34,500 bases of DNA from an uncultured Bacilli bacterium (lineage in GTDB: Bacteria; Bacillota_I; Bacilli_A; RF39; UBA660): the NCBI GenBank assembly GCA_944359625.1, contig CALVSW010000014.1:1-34500 (forward strand), given 5' to 3'. Below are positions 1-6,539 of the stretch, one piece after another. Under the pieces are notes generated by a model that worked only from the letters and a program-made list of their open reading frames with translations, was not told where the DNA came from and did not search any database. The number at the start of each line of letters is the position of its first letter. Positions within the stretch are counted from its first letter, which is position 1. The translations under genes were made by a program, and so were the position numbers.

Positions 1-172
1 ATGTATATAGGTATTTTTATTTCGGATATCCAAATTTAAATTTATATATAATTCGGATTTCGATATTTTAATGAACAAGACTAATATTTTATAATGAATT
101 TTGAAATTAGAAATGGTAAAATATTTATAGATGTATTTTTCATCTAGGGATAATCTACATTTGATACAGGCA
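1..172. other. AT-rich stretch with no recognisable gene
   Basis: I see no open reading frame with a ribosome binding site on either strand. The sequence is low-complexity A+T with a short hairpin-like AGATG/CATCT pair near 127-146, just before the template-like repeat. If a DGR reverse transcriptase belongs with the repeat at 173-285, it would have to lie left of this window. Confidence 0.5.
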
Positions 173-285
173 CATGTCGCCGAACAATTTCAACTCTGGC
201 AACTCTGCTGCTAACGAGTTCCGTCAGAACGCGACTGGTAATGCTAACAACGACTGGGTGACCAACACCAATGGCTTGCGTCCGG
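173..285 (+). repeat. DGR template-repeat (TR)-like sequence
   Basis: This 113-bp GC-rich block in an AT-rich background is homologous over its whole length to the cores at 12100-12212 (+) and 20623-20735 (-), and to the split copy at 519-664 plus 10056-10133. Read in the WSMSP frame it gives MSP-NNFNSGNSAANEF and ends NTN-GLRP, with AAC or AAT at nearly every position that varies in the other copies. Such loading with AAY codons is the known hallmark of a DGR template repeat, because adenines are the mutated base. Homology stops sharply at CATGTCGCCG on the left and at GCTTGCGTCCGG on the right; that right end has the GC-rich character of an IMH-type sequence. A few non-adenine differences (GCT at codon 9 after MSP, CGT at codon 14, GAC at codon 24) suggest that the cassettes were copied from a slightly different sibling or ancestral TR. 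No RT or Avd gene is visible nearby. Confidence 0.78.
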
Positions 286-490
286 ATTCCTACTACGATT
301 AGTAATACTAATGTACTGAGAATAGATGATTATGGTTATCTGTTAGAAGAAGTAGTAAGTATATAAAAATATACTTATAATCTAATTACAGATTGGAAAC
401 GAGATTATTCCTTGGTAATTTACCAGAACAAAAAATACAGATGTTAAAAACTACTATAAGTATTTTAAGACTATAAACTGTATTAGATAA
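286..490. other. Gene-poor interval between TR and terminator
   Basis: There is no supported gene. Short open stretches exist on the plus strand (one ending in LLEEVVSI at about 363, one reading LETRLFLGNLPEQ around 394-430), but neither has a start or a ribosome binding site. They could be remnants of a DGR accessory gene, which I cannot show. The interval probably forms the 3' part of a transcript covering the TR and ending at the terminator at 491-518. Confidence 0.4.
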
Positions 491-518
491 AGCAGGATTT
501 ATTCCTGTTTTTTCTTTT
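491..518 (+). terminator. Intrinsic terminator abutting the VR cassette
   Basis: The stem CAGGA (493-497) / TCCTG (503-507) is extended by weaker A-T pairs and followed by an uninterrupted pyrimidine run with one C (508-518). The VR cassette begins at the very next base (GCCACCGG at 519). It would end any plus-strand transcript that contains the TR. Confidence 0.75.
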
Positions 519-664
519 GCCACCGGATATATGAATCGCTTAACTTATATCTACCAAAATGGCTATTATTGGTCCATGTCGCCGTCCTTTTTCAACGTTG
601 GCGCTCTTCTGCTTGCGAGTTCTATCATTACGCGGCTGGTCACGCTACCGGCCACAGCAATGTG
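519..664 (+). repeat. VR cassette, 5' part (split by the 9.4-kb element)
   Basis: It starts with GCCACCGGATATATGAATCG, as do the cassettes at 12045 and (reverse) 20790, and reads in frame FATGYMNRLTYIYQ-NGYYWSMSP before the variable core. In the core a single base is missing around 611 compared with the other copies, so the frame breaks. Homology to the cassette stops at the GTG at 662-664, where recombinase-derived sequence begins; the missing 3' part is at 10056-10133. There is no promoter or upstream gene body: a terminator lies directly before it. Its variable codons differ from the TR largely at adenines, but less cleanly than the other two cassettes, so it may come from another template. 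Confidence 0.8.
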
Positions 665-702
665 TATAGTCGTCTATTAAATGAAACTTTCTACCCAAAT
701 TA

Positions 703-732
703 GTGGCTACTTTTTATATAAAAAGTGACCAC
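703..732. repeat. Imperfect inverted repeat next to the left junction
   Basis: GTGG-ct-ACTTTTT-atat-AAAAAGT-ga-CCAC begins at the exact base where identity with the recombinase copy at 5026 ends. It may be a structured end of the element or a leftover hairpin; function unknown. Confidence 0.6.
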
Positions 733-824
733 TCATAATTATTTTATTAAAAATATGTGTTTACATCCTCTAGTTTTTAATTTAATTTATATAACACCTT
801 CTTTCAAAACAAAAAGAGAAGAAT

Positions 825-1058
825 AAAAAAATAGACTCATCCAATAAGGACGAATCTATCATGGTACCACCTTAATTTATATAACTAATTAAATTAATTA
901 TATATCTCTATATCTTAACGTGATTAACGGAATAATTTGTATATATTATTCTGATCCAAAGCTTCATTCAAATATATCAAATGTTAATTTACACCAACCA
1001 TTAACTCTCTATGCATGAAAATATTTTACTCTTCTTCACTGCTTTCAAACACAAGCAA
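825..1058 (-). ncRNA. T-box riboswitch leader with no downstream gene
   Basis: On the minus strand the leader contains the Stem I signature AGAGAG...GGTTGGTG (about 1010-985), the conserved T-box AAGGTGGTACCATG (873-860), and an intrinsic terminator of 12 base pairs, 859-848 with 842-831 around a 5-nt loop, followed by a U-run (830-825). T-box leaders sense uncharged tRNA and control aminoacyl-tRNA synthetase or amino-acid genes. A Shine-Dalgarno-like GAAAGAAGGTG follows at 806-796, but the next ATGs give at most nine codons and the element boundary comes at 702, so the regulated gene has been lost. I could not fix the specifier codon; the 3' side of Stem I reads GATATATTTGAATG. Confidence 0.85.
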
Positions 1059-1087
1059 ATTATAACACTTTTATATTAATTTATCAA
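1059..1087 (-). promoter_or_regulatory. Sigma-A promoter of the T-box leader
   Basis: Minus strand: -35 TTGATA (1087-1082), 17-nt spacer, -10 TATAAT (1064-1059). It lies just upstream of the leader, so the leader is probably still transcribed although it has no gene. Confidence 0.75.
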
Positions 1088-1090
1088 AAA

Positions 1091-1405
1091 TTATATTCCC
1101 ATTTTTTGCTTTATAATTTTTCTTATTTCATCTGAAATATAATATGTGTAATACGAACCTTTATCATATACAAATACAAAGAAACCTACCACATCAGATT
1201 CATATGCTGAAAAAATCATTGAGTTTTCATTATTAACTAATTTACTAAAAAACATTTGAGTAAACATATCATCTTTAGTCATTTCTAAAGTTTCTTTAAA
1301 TTCTTCAATAATATATTTTGCTAATTCTTTTATAGTTTTAATATCATATTCTTTTAATCTATTATTAATTATTTTCTCATCTATCTTTTCAAGTGAAGAT
1401 AACAT
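1091..1405 (-). CDS. Unrecognised small protein, possibly degraded
   Basis: A 104-residue acidic/lysine-rich protein without a signal peptide. I recognise no family. It begins with a mostly helical N-terminal half (roughly residues 1-50) and ends with a more beta-like hydrophobic stretch near residues 70-95 (VVGFFVFVYD). There is no convincing ribosome binding site before the ATG at 1405, and a stop lies close upstream, so it may be the surviving 3' part of a longer gene, or may start elsewhere. It lies downstream of the 499-residue gene, separated by a stem-loop, and just upstream of the orphan T-box promoter. No function assigned. Confidence 0.4.
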   Translation of the reverse strand: MLSSLEKIDEKIINNRLKEYDIKTIKELAKYIIEEFKETLEMTKDDMFTQMFFSKLVNNENSMIFSAYESDVVGFFVFVYDKGSYYTYYISDEIRKIIKQKMGI

Positions 1406-1444
1406 ATCTGTTTTACTATCTTTTTATCACTAGCTTCCCTCTGA

Positions 1445-1472
1445 GTAGTGTGTACTGTTTTTGTCACACTAC
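1445..1472 (-). terminator. Stem-loop directly after the 499-residue gene
   Basis: GTAGTGTG / CACACTAC (eight base pairs, 12-nt loop) starts at the base after the stop codon of the gene ending at 1473. It lacks a clear U-run, so it may act as a 3' stabilising hairpin rather than a true intrinsic terminator. Confidence 0.5.
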
Positions 1473-2972
1473 CTATAAATGATAGTGCACAATAGCACAT
1501 TTCATTTTATCTACTATATCTTTTTTTACATCATTTCCAAATACTATATCTACATTTCCAAAAAAACTTTTAAATACTATAACGCCCTTAAACATAAGTA
1601 ATGTTGTACTAATAATTTTTGGTAATTCTTTAGGATTCATCATTTTATCAAAATCTGTTCTAATACCTTTTACCATATATAATTTTCCATCATCTGATAG
1701 TATTTTTGTATACTCTCTATCAAATCCCACAATAACAAAATAGTTACTAGTAATAGCATTTTTAAATTTATTTATTTCTGAAAGCTCTTCTTCAGTAAAT
1801 TTATAATCATTGTCTTTTATAAAATCACTAATAATTTCTTTATGTTTCCATAAATATTTATCGATATCATATATTTTATTAACATCTATTCCTTCTTGTT
1901 TATATATTTTTTTTATTTCTGGATGGATTTTATATTTTTTATTTATGTAATCTAACAAAGCAAAATAAAGTTTATAATAATGATCAGCAGCATTTTTACA
2001 TAAATGAGCATTATTTTGAGGAATACATGAGAATTCTCTATCTAAATCCAATTCTTCATAAAGTTGATTATTATACTCATTTGGAGTAAAACCATTCATA
2101 GCTGCGCAAGGGCATTCATCAAGTGCTTCGTTTACAACTTCAAGTAATCTATTATCCATAAATGTGTCAAGTCCCATTCTATTATTTAATACTCTTGCTT
2201 CATCAATAATTTGAAATAAAAATTCCTTATCAACTCTTTTATTTATTTCATTATACATTTTTTTGATTTTTTCTTTTCTAATAGGAAATCCATAATAGAA
2301 AGTATCAAAATCGTCTCTTATATCAAAAGGTATTGAGCCAGCTATTCCATATATTTTTCTTGATTCTTTTAACTCATTTAATATATTGTAATAATCTCTA
2401 TAACTAACAAGCTCTTCCTCTTGTTTAGAAAAATCAAAAAATTCATAATTAAATTCACAATAAAAATGAAATAATGGAGATCCCATAATACTATTAATTT
2501 CTTTTTCATCAATATTGTACATACTTTCAATCATAGAAGTTAATGCTTTTGTTAACATAATAGCATTGGTTTTGACTTTACTTATCATAAAAATAATAAT
2601 ATCTTCAATTCCTTTTTTATTATTTTGTTCATAAGTTTTTAAGGCATCTTGTACATTTTGTTTTTGTTCTTCAAATACTTCTAATGTAACTCTACTAAAA
2701 ATACATTTTTCATTTAATATTTTTATTTCCCATTCATATTTCTTTATATCATCTACACTTAATTTATTTTTACTTATATACTTTAAGAAATCAAGTTCTT
2801 TTCTTGTACAAATATGATATAAATAGTTTTCTTGATTATATTCTTTTATAATTTCTTCAAGCATTTTATTTCTTGTAATGTTATCATAATCTTTTGTTTT
2901 ATAAACAATCTTAAGGTACGTTTCATATAACATTTCCTTTGGCAATTTCAAATATTCATCTTTTAATTTCAT
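1473..2972 (-). CDS. Unrecognised 499-residue cytosolic protein
   Basis: I do not recognise this family. The protein is soluble, charged and largely helical, without signal peptide or membrane segments. A CPC motif followed by AAMNGFTPNEY stands near residues 290-305, in a region that also has isolated Cys and His residues (CIPQNNAHLCK, HYYKLY), which could bind metal, but that is a guess. The C-terminal about 90 residues look like a separate alpha/beta domain. The start at 2972 is supported by AGAGGT seven bases upstream. The first 17 bases overlap the end of the phosphoesterase gene, whose last codons contain this ribosome binding site, implying translational coupling. Accessory cargo of the element; defence or nucleic-acid roles are possible but unsupported. 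Confidence 0.75.
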   Translation of the reverse strand: MKLKDEYLKLPKEMLYETYLKIVYKTKDYDNITRNKMLEEIIKEYNQENYLYHICTRKELDFLKYISKNKLSVDDIKKYEWEIKILNEKCIFSRVTLEVFEEQKQNVQDALKTYEQNNKKGIEDIIIFMISKVKTNAIMLTKALTSMIESMYNIDEKEINSIMGSPLFHFYCEFNYEFFDFSKQEEELVSYRDYYNILNELKESRKIYGIAGSIPFDIRDDFDTFYYGFPIRKEKIKKMYNEINKRVDKEFLFQIIDEARVLNNRMGLDTFMDNRLLEVVNEALDECPCAAMNGFTPNEYNNQLYEELDLDREFSCIPQNNAHLCKNAADHYYKLYFALLDYINKKYKIHPEIKKIYKQEGIDVNKIYDIDKYLWKHKEIISDFIKDNDYKFTEEELSEINKFKNAITSNYFVIVGFDREYTKILSDDGKLYMVKGIRTDFDKMMNPKELPKIISTTLLMFKGVIVFKSFFGNVDIVFGNDVKKDIVDKMKCAIVHYHL

Positions 2973-3492
2973 TATTTTTACCTCTTATTTTATTAATTTT
3001 ATCTAAACTTACTGGTTTATAGTTAGTAACATCAACACTTAAATTAACATGTTTATTTTCAGTATAGTTTTTAGGATAATCATCACTAATTTTTTTATTA
3101 TGAATGTGTCCGTGTAAATTAATATATTCCTCTTTGATTTTAGCATCTGGTAGTGGTACATGAGATAACATTATTTTATATTCATCTAATATGATTGGTG
3201 CATGTGTCAAAACCTTAAAACCAACGTTTTCATAAAATTTAACAGGTTTTCTATCATGATTACCACGAATTAATATTTTATTTCCATTTAACTTATTAAA
3301 AATATTTTTAATTTCATCATCATTAGATAAACAAAAATCTCCTAAATGATATATAGTATCATCTTTTTTAACAATACTATTCCAATTATTAATTATGGTT
3401 TCATTCATTTCATTAATATCTTTAAAAGGTCTATTACAATATTTGATAATATTACTATGATGAAAATGTGTATCAGAAATAACATATATCAT
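2956..3492 (-). CDS. Calcineurin-like metallophosphoesterase
   Basis: A 178-residue protein with the metal-binding motifs of the superfamily in order: D-x-H near the N-terminus (SDTHFHHSNI, residues 6-15), GD (HLGDF, about residue 51), GNHD (RGNHDRKP, about residues 76-83), a single His (LSHVP), and GH-x-H near residue 128 (LHGHIHNKK). These bind two divalent metal ions and catalyse phosphoester hydrolysis. The short length and HFHHSNIIKYCNRPF signature match the small phage- and element-borne phosphoesterases whose substrates are mostly unknown. The start has TAGGAG about ten bases upstream. It lies 17 bases after the ATPase gene and overlaps the 499-residue gene, so the three probably form one operon. 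Confidence 0.9.
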   Translation of the reverse strand: MIYVISDTHFHHSNIIKYCNRPFKDINEMNETIINNWNSIVKKDDTIYHLGDFCLSNDDEIKNIFNKLNGNKILIRGNHDRKPVKFYENVGFKVLTHAPIILDEYKIMLSHVPLPDAKIKEEYINLHGHIHNKKISDDYPKNYTENKHVNLSVDVTNYKPVSLDKINKIRGKNNEIKR

Positions 3493-3509
3493 TTACACAA
3501 CACTCCTAA

Positions 3510-4700
3510 TTATTTATCTAATAACCAGTCTAATACATTTATCTTTCTTATACCATCAAAAGTAGTTTCTGGGTCTATATCATTAACAAGCAAGAACTTT
3601 TGATAATGATCTTTTACTGCTTTAAGTGGTCTTAATTCTCTTTCTAAAGTATTCTTATCTCTAACCGTTTCACAAACTTGATAATACTCTATACCTTTAC
3701 TATTTATTGCGACAAAATCTATTTCATATTCATCAACTTTACCGATATATACATCATATCCACGTCTTTTAAGTTCCAAATAAACTACATTTTCTAATAT
3801 ATGTCCTTTATCTCCCTCTCTTCTACCAAGTAAAAAATATCTCATTCCTAAATCAGCTACATAATACTTATCTCCTGTTTTTAGATACTGCTTACCTTTA
3901 ACATCATATCTACTTGCTCTATAAAATACAAACGCCTCTAGTAAAGAGTTTATATAACTTTCAACAGTATGAACACTTATAGAACGACCATTTGAAGTCA
4001 TTGTATCAGCTATCTTATTTGTTGAAGTTAAATTACCAACATTATCTAACATAAAATTAACAACACTTTGAAACATTAACATATCAGGAAATTTACGTCT
4101 TGCCATTATATCTTTTAAAAGAATAGAGTCATATATACCTTTTATATACATTTCAATATTATCTGTATTATTTAAACTTAACACATAAGGAAAAGAACCA
4201 TTAGATATATATTTTTGAAATAATCTATCTTCACTTTTATCATCACTTATAGATACATATTCTTTAAATGATAATGGTAACATCTTTATTTCTATATATC
4301 TTCCAGAGAGTAATGTAGCAAGTTCGCCTGATAAAAGATTAGCATTAGAACCAGTTATATATAAATCCACATTTTTTTTAATGTATAAACCATCACAAGC
4401 TTTTTGAAATTTCGGTATAGCTTGTACCTCATCTAAAAATACATAATTTTTTTTCTTAGGATTTAATTTTTCTGAAACAAAATTATATAATTTCATATAG
4501 TCATCTAAATCATGATATATTGGATCTTCAAGATTTATCTTTATTATTTGACTTTCATCCACACCATTATCTAACAAATAACCTTCAAATAAGTCAAACA
4601 ATGTTGATTTGCCACATCTTCTTATTCCAGTTACAACTTTAATTAATTCCTTATCTTTAAAATCTTTTAATATTTTTAAATATTCTTCTCTTTGTATCAT
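3510..4700 (-). CDS. AAA-type ATPase with DUF4143 (archaeal-type ATPase family)
   Basis: A 396-residue protein. Walker A is GIRRCGKST (about residues 25-33), Walker B is YVFLDEVQ (about residues 86-93), and a sensor-1-like TGSNANLLSG follows near residues 115-125, in the order typical of the AAA_14/DUF4143 ATPases. The C-terminal third has the DUF4143 pattern: LENVVYLELKRRGYDVYIGK and a nuclease-like EIDFVA (the D/E-x-D stretch seen in PD-(D/E)xK-like domains). Family members are abundant in gut anaerobes and their biological role is not established. It is the first gene of a three-gene operon with a strong promoter and an inverted-repeat operator upstream (4718-4773). Start at 4700 is supported by GGTGAT five bases upstream. 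Confidence 0.9.
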   Translation of the reverse strand: MIQREEYLKILKDFKDKELIKVVTGIRRCGKSTLFDLFEGYLLDNGVDESQIIKINLEDPIYHDLDDYMKLYNFVSEKLNPKKKNYVFLDEVQAIPKFQKACDGLYIKKNVDLYITGSNANLLSGELATLLSGRYIEIKMLPLSFKEYVSISDDKSEDRLFQKYISNGSFPYVLSLNNTDNIEMYIKGIYDSILLKDIMARRKFPDMLMFQSVVNFMLDNVGNLTSTNKIADTMTSNGRSISVHTVESYINSLLEAFVFYRASRYDVKGKQYLKTGDKYYVADLGMRYFLLGRREGDKGHILENVVYLELKRRGYDVYIGKVDEYEIDFVAINSKGIEYYQVCETVRDKNTLERELRPLKAVKDHYQKFLLVNDIDPETTFDGIRKINVLDWLLDK

Positions 4701-4717
4701 ATTTCATCACCAATTTA

Positions 4718-4746
4718 ATTCTATATCAATTTTGCATAAATGTCAA
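4718..4746 (-). promoter_or_regulatory. Sigma-A promoter for the ATPase operon
   Basis: Minus strand: consensus -35 TTGACA (4746-4741), 17-nt spacer, -10 TAGAAT (4723-4718). It is followed by the ribosome binding site and ATG at 4700. Confidence 0.8.
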
Positions 4747-4773
4747 CTTTTTGCAGTGCCAATGCAAAAAGTT
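4745..4773. promoter_or_regulatory. Perfect 11-bp inverted repeat, likely operator
   Basis: AACTTTTTGCA - 7 nt - TGCAAAAAGTT, touching the -35 box of the ATPase promoter. Further TTTTTGCA/TTTGC half-sites follow at about 4788-4860. The position suggests a repressor or activator site; no regulator gene is evident beside it. Confidence 0.7.
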
Positions 4774-4878
4774 CTTGTTTTTAGACGTTTTTTGCAACTA
4801 TATTATTTGCGTTAAAATGCAAATCTTTTATATTTTTTAGTAATTTTTTGCATATGCATTTCAAAAAATATAGGTATA

Positions 4879-5364
4879 TCAGAAATATGTGTAACAATTA
4901 TATTCATATTCAACATCATATTTTTTAGTATATTTACTAGTTAATCCTCTAGTTATAGTAAAGGTATCATTTAAAAGACCACAAGGTGTATAGTCGTCTA
5001 TTAAATGAAACTTTCTACCCAAATTATCGGAGAATATATTTATGCTTTCTCCTGTCTTAATATAAATACCTAGTTTTATCTTTTTACAGTCTTCTTTATA
5101 AACATATACTTTATCAATTAATTCATTAAATACATCGCTATAACATTTATCATCATTTAAACAATTATCTAACACCTTTTTTAGTTCCTTAATTTTATTT
5201 TCAATATAATTTTTATCCTGCTTGTTATTTTGTAATTCATTTAATCTGTTTTGATTAGTAATTATTTCTTCATTAATTAAATCTACCTGTTTTTTATAGT
5301 CCTCTTTAGATAAGTATTCTTCCATAACAAGTTCTAGTAATTTATCTTTTTTATTATTAAACAT
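4879..5364 (-). pseudogene. Serine recombinase, C-terminal fragment
   Basis: 161 codons remain, starting at an accidental ATG. They begin within the coiled-coil linker typical of large serine recombinases (EEYLSKEDYKKQVDLINEEI, then heptad-rich sequence to about residue 90), followed by the closing beta domain (FNELIDKVYVYKEDC, IKTGESINIF). The catalytic N-terminal domain with its serine and the recombinase/zinc-ribbon domains are missing. The 5' end is fused to a broken AbiEii gene. The stretch at 4894-5026 is the only uninterrupted copy of the sequence that is split between the two element ends, so it resembles the attP of the element, with GTG at 4986-4988. Large members are usually about 500 residues. 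Either a relic of a previous integrase or part of a second nested insertion. Confidence 0.8.
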
Positions 5365-5454
5365 TAAAATTTTGAATTATATATTCATTAGGAATATTTG
5401 TTTGTATTGCTAAATTAGATGCTTTTGCTTTTAAACTATCTTTATTTTAATCAT
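5357..5454 (-). pseudogene. AbiEii-type nucleotidyltransferase toxin, N-terminal remnant
   Basis: Directly after abiEi (ATG at 5454 overlapping its TGA) the minus strand reads KDSLKAKASNLAIQTNIPNEYIIQNF, which matches the opening of AbiEii/AbiGii toxins (SLKxKAxNLAxxxxI...ILQxYFFERFL). The ATG is not in frame with this stretch, so there is a frameshift within the first codons. After about 26 residues the frame ends and serine-recombinase sequence begins. The catalytic nucleotidyltransferase core is absent, so no toxin can be made. Confidence 0.7.
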
Positions 5455-6038
5455 TTAAGAACCTCAAATGTATCTCTTACTTTATTATAAACATTCATCT
5501 TTTTAGCATACTCATATAATTTTAAAGTATTTTTCTTTTTGCTATAAAAATATTCTCTAATAGCTTTATTATAAATTTCCGAATCTAATTTCTTTTTATT
5601 TTTGATAATATCACAAATAGTTTTATCTAAATCGTAAATTCTAATAACATTGCCTGAATCAAGTTTATAGTCTATTACACCTAAATTTAAAAGTTCTTTT
5701 TTGGTATAAAATAAATTAACATTATTATTTTTTTGAAGAGATCCGTTATATCCATTATTAATAGTAATATCATATTTTAAAGGAATTCTATTAGAAAATC
5801 CATGTAAATATAAAGCAGTCATATTTGAATAAATTGCATACTTACTTTTACTTTGTAAAATAACAAATTCATCAACCAATTCATTTTTCTTAATATATAC
5901 TCCTCGACTTACTCTTTCTATTTTGTTTTCTTTAATAAGTTTAGTTAAATAAAATCTAGGAATATTATTATCATTAACATCTTTAGTAGTTAAATAACCA
6001 TTTTTAAATAAATTTAAAATTTTATTTTCATATTCCAT
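5451..6038 (-). CDS. abiEi: AbiEi-family antitoxin / transcriptional regulator
   Basis: A 195-residue protein. The N-terminal winged helix (residues about 5-50) has GYLTTKDVNDNNIPRFYLTKLIKENKIERVSRGVYI, the standard AbiEi antitoxin signature, followed by the C-terminal antitoxin domain (SKYAIYSNMTALYLHGFSNRIP, KYDITINNGYNG, VIRIYDLDKTICDIIKNKKKLD). AbiEi normally represses its own operon by binding inverted repeats and neutralises AbiEii, a nucleotidyltransferase toxin, in abortive infection. The ATG at 6038 is chosen because AAAGGA precedes it by nine bases; a GTG at 6056 lies inside the operator. A perfect inverted repeat sits at the promoter (6054-6083). Its toxin partner has been destroyed, so the protein is an orphan antitoxin, perhaps protecting against related AbiEii elsewhere. 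Confidence 0.88.
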   Translation of the reverse strand: MEYENKILNLFKNGYLTTKDVNDNNIPRFYLTKLIKENKIERVSRGVYIKKNELVDEFVILQSKSKYAIYSNMTALYLHGFSNRIPLKYDITINNGYNGSLQKNNNVNLFYTKKELLNLGVIDYKLDSGNVIRIYDLDKTICDIIKNKKKLDSEIYNKAIREYFYSKKKNTLKLYEYAKKMNVYNKVRDTFEVLK

Positions 6039-6053
6039 ATTATCATTTCCTTT

Positions 6054-6083
6054 CACGATTAAATTATATCACATTTAATCGTG
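6054..6083 (-). promoter_or_regulatory. abiEi promoter with inverted-repeat operator
   Basis: CACGATTAAAT - 8 nt - ATTTAATCGTG is a perfect 11-bp inverted repeat. The -10 box TATAAT (minus strand, 6068-6063) lies partly in its spacer, so a bound dimer would block transcription. This fits the negative autoregulation known for AbiEi proteins. Confidence 0.82.
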
Positions 6084-6101
6084 TTTGAAAATATTGTGAT
6101 T

Positions 6102-6175
6102 AAAAAAAACATTGTTTTAACACTAATATTTTAAAATAAATATTTAATTTATTACTAATAATGTTAAAAACAATG
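6102..6175 (-). terminator. Long hairpin terminator after the exporter operon
   Basis: Minus strand: CATTGTTTTTAACATTA (from 6175) pairs with TAGTGTTAAAACAATG (to 6110) around an AT-rich loop, followed by a run of T (6109-6102). It closes the four-gene exporter operon before abiEi. Confidence 0.7.
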
Positions 6176-6210
6176 CTTTATTTTAGTAAATATTTTATCA
6201 ATACTGTTTA

Positions 6211-6510
6211 TTAAGTATTTGTATTATTTAAAGAACTATTTTTATTTTTAGCAAAATATTCTTTTTTTAATTTAGAAATAGTTCCTATAATCAAGAATAA
6301 ATCTATGATAATAAGTAAAATTCCTGCAATTATACTTTCTTTAAATGCTAAAATACTAACAATAAATATAAATCCAATTACCAATACAAAAAATAATAAT
6401 ATTATTACAATCAATGGATACCTAATAAATTTAGGGACTTTATTACTTTTACTTGTTTCTAGCATTCCATCAAATAAAAATTCAAATATTAATTCTATTA
6501 TAAAATCCAT
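6211..6510 (-). CDS. Small membrane protein of the exporter operon
   Basis: A 99-residue protein with two strongly hydrophobic segments (about residues 30-56 and 60-77) and a lysine/asparagine-rich, probably cytoplasmic tail. I recognise no family. The start has AAAAGGAG five bases upstream and lies 29 bases after the second ABC-2 permease, so it is the last gene of the exporter operon. It could be an accessory or immunity subunit of the exporter, which is inference from position only. Confidence 0.75.
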   Translation of the reverse strand: MDFIIELIFEFLFDGMLETSKSNKVPKFIRYPLIVIILLFFVLVIGFIFIVSILAFKESIIAGILLIIIDLFLIIGTISKLKKEYFAKNKNSSLNNTNT

Positions 6511-6539
6511 GCTTACTCCTTTTATTAAAATTGTTATTT

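Noticed and set aside
394-475. Possible DGR accessory (Avd) fragment reading LETRLFLGNLPEQKIQML
   Set aside because: About 28 codons without start or ribosome binding site; similarity to Avd four-helix proteins is too weak to claim.
519-664. CRISPR-like or tandem repeats among the GC-rich blocks
   Set aside because: The copies are dispersed, 113-190 bp long and vary at template adenines; there are no short direct repeats with spacers.
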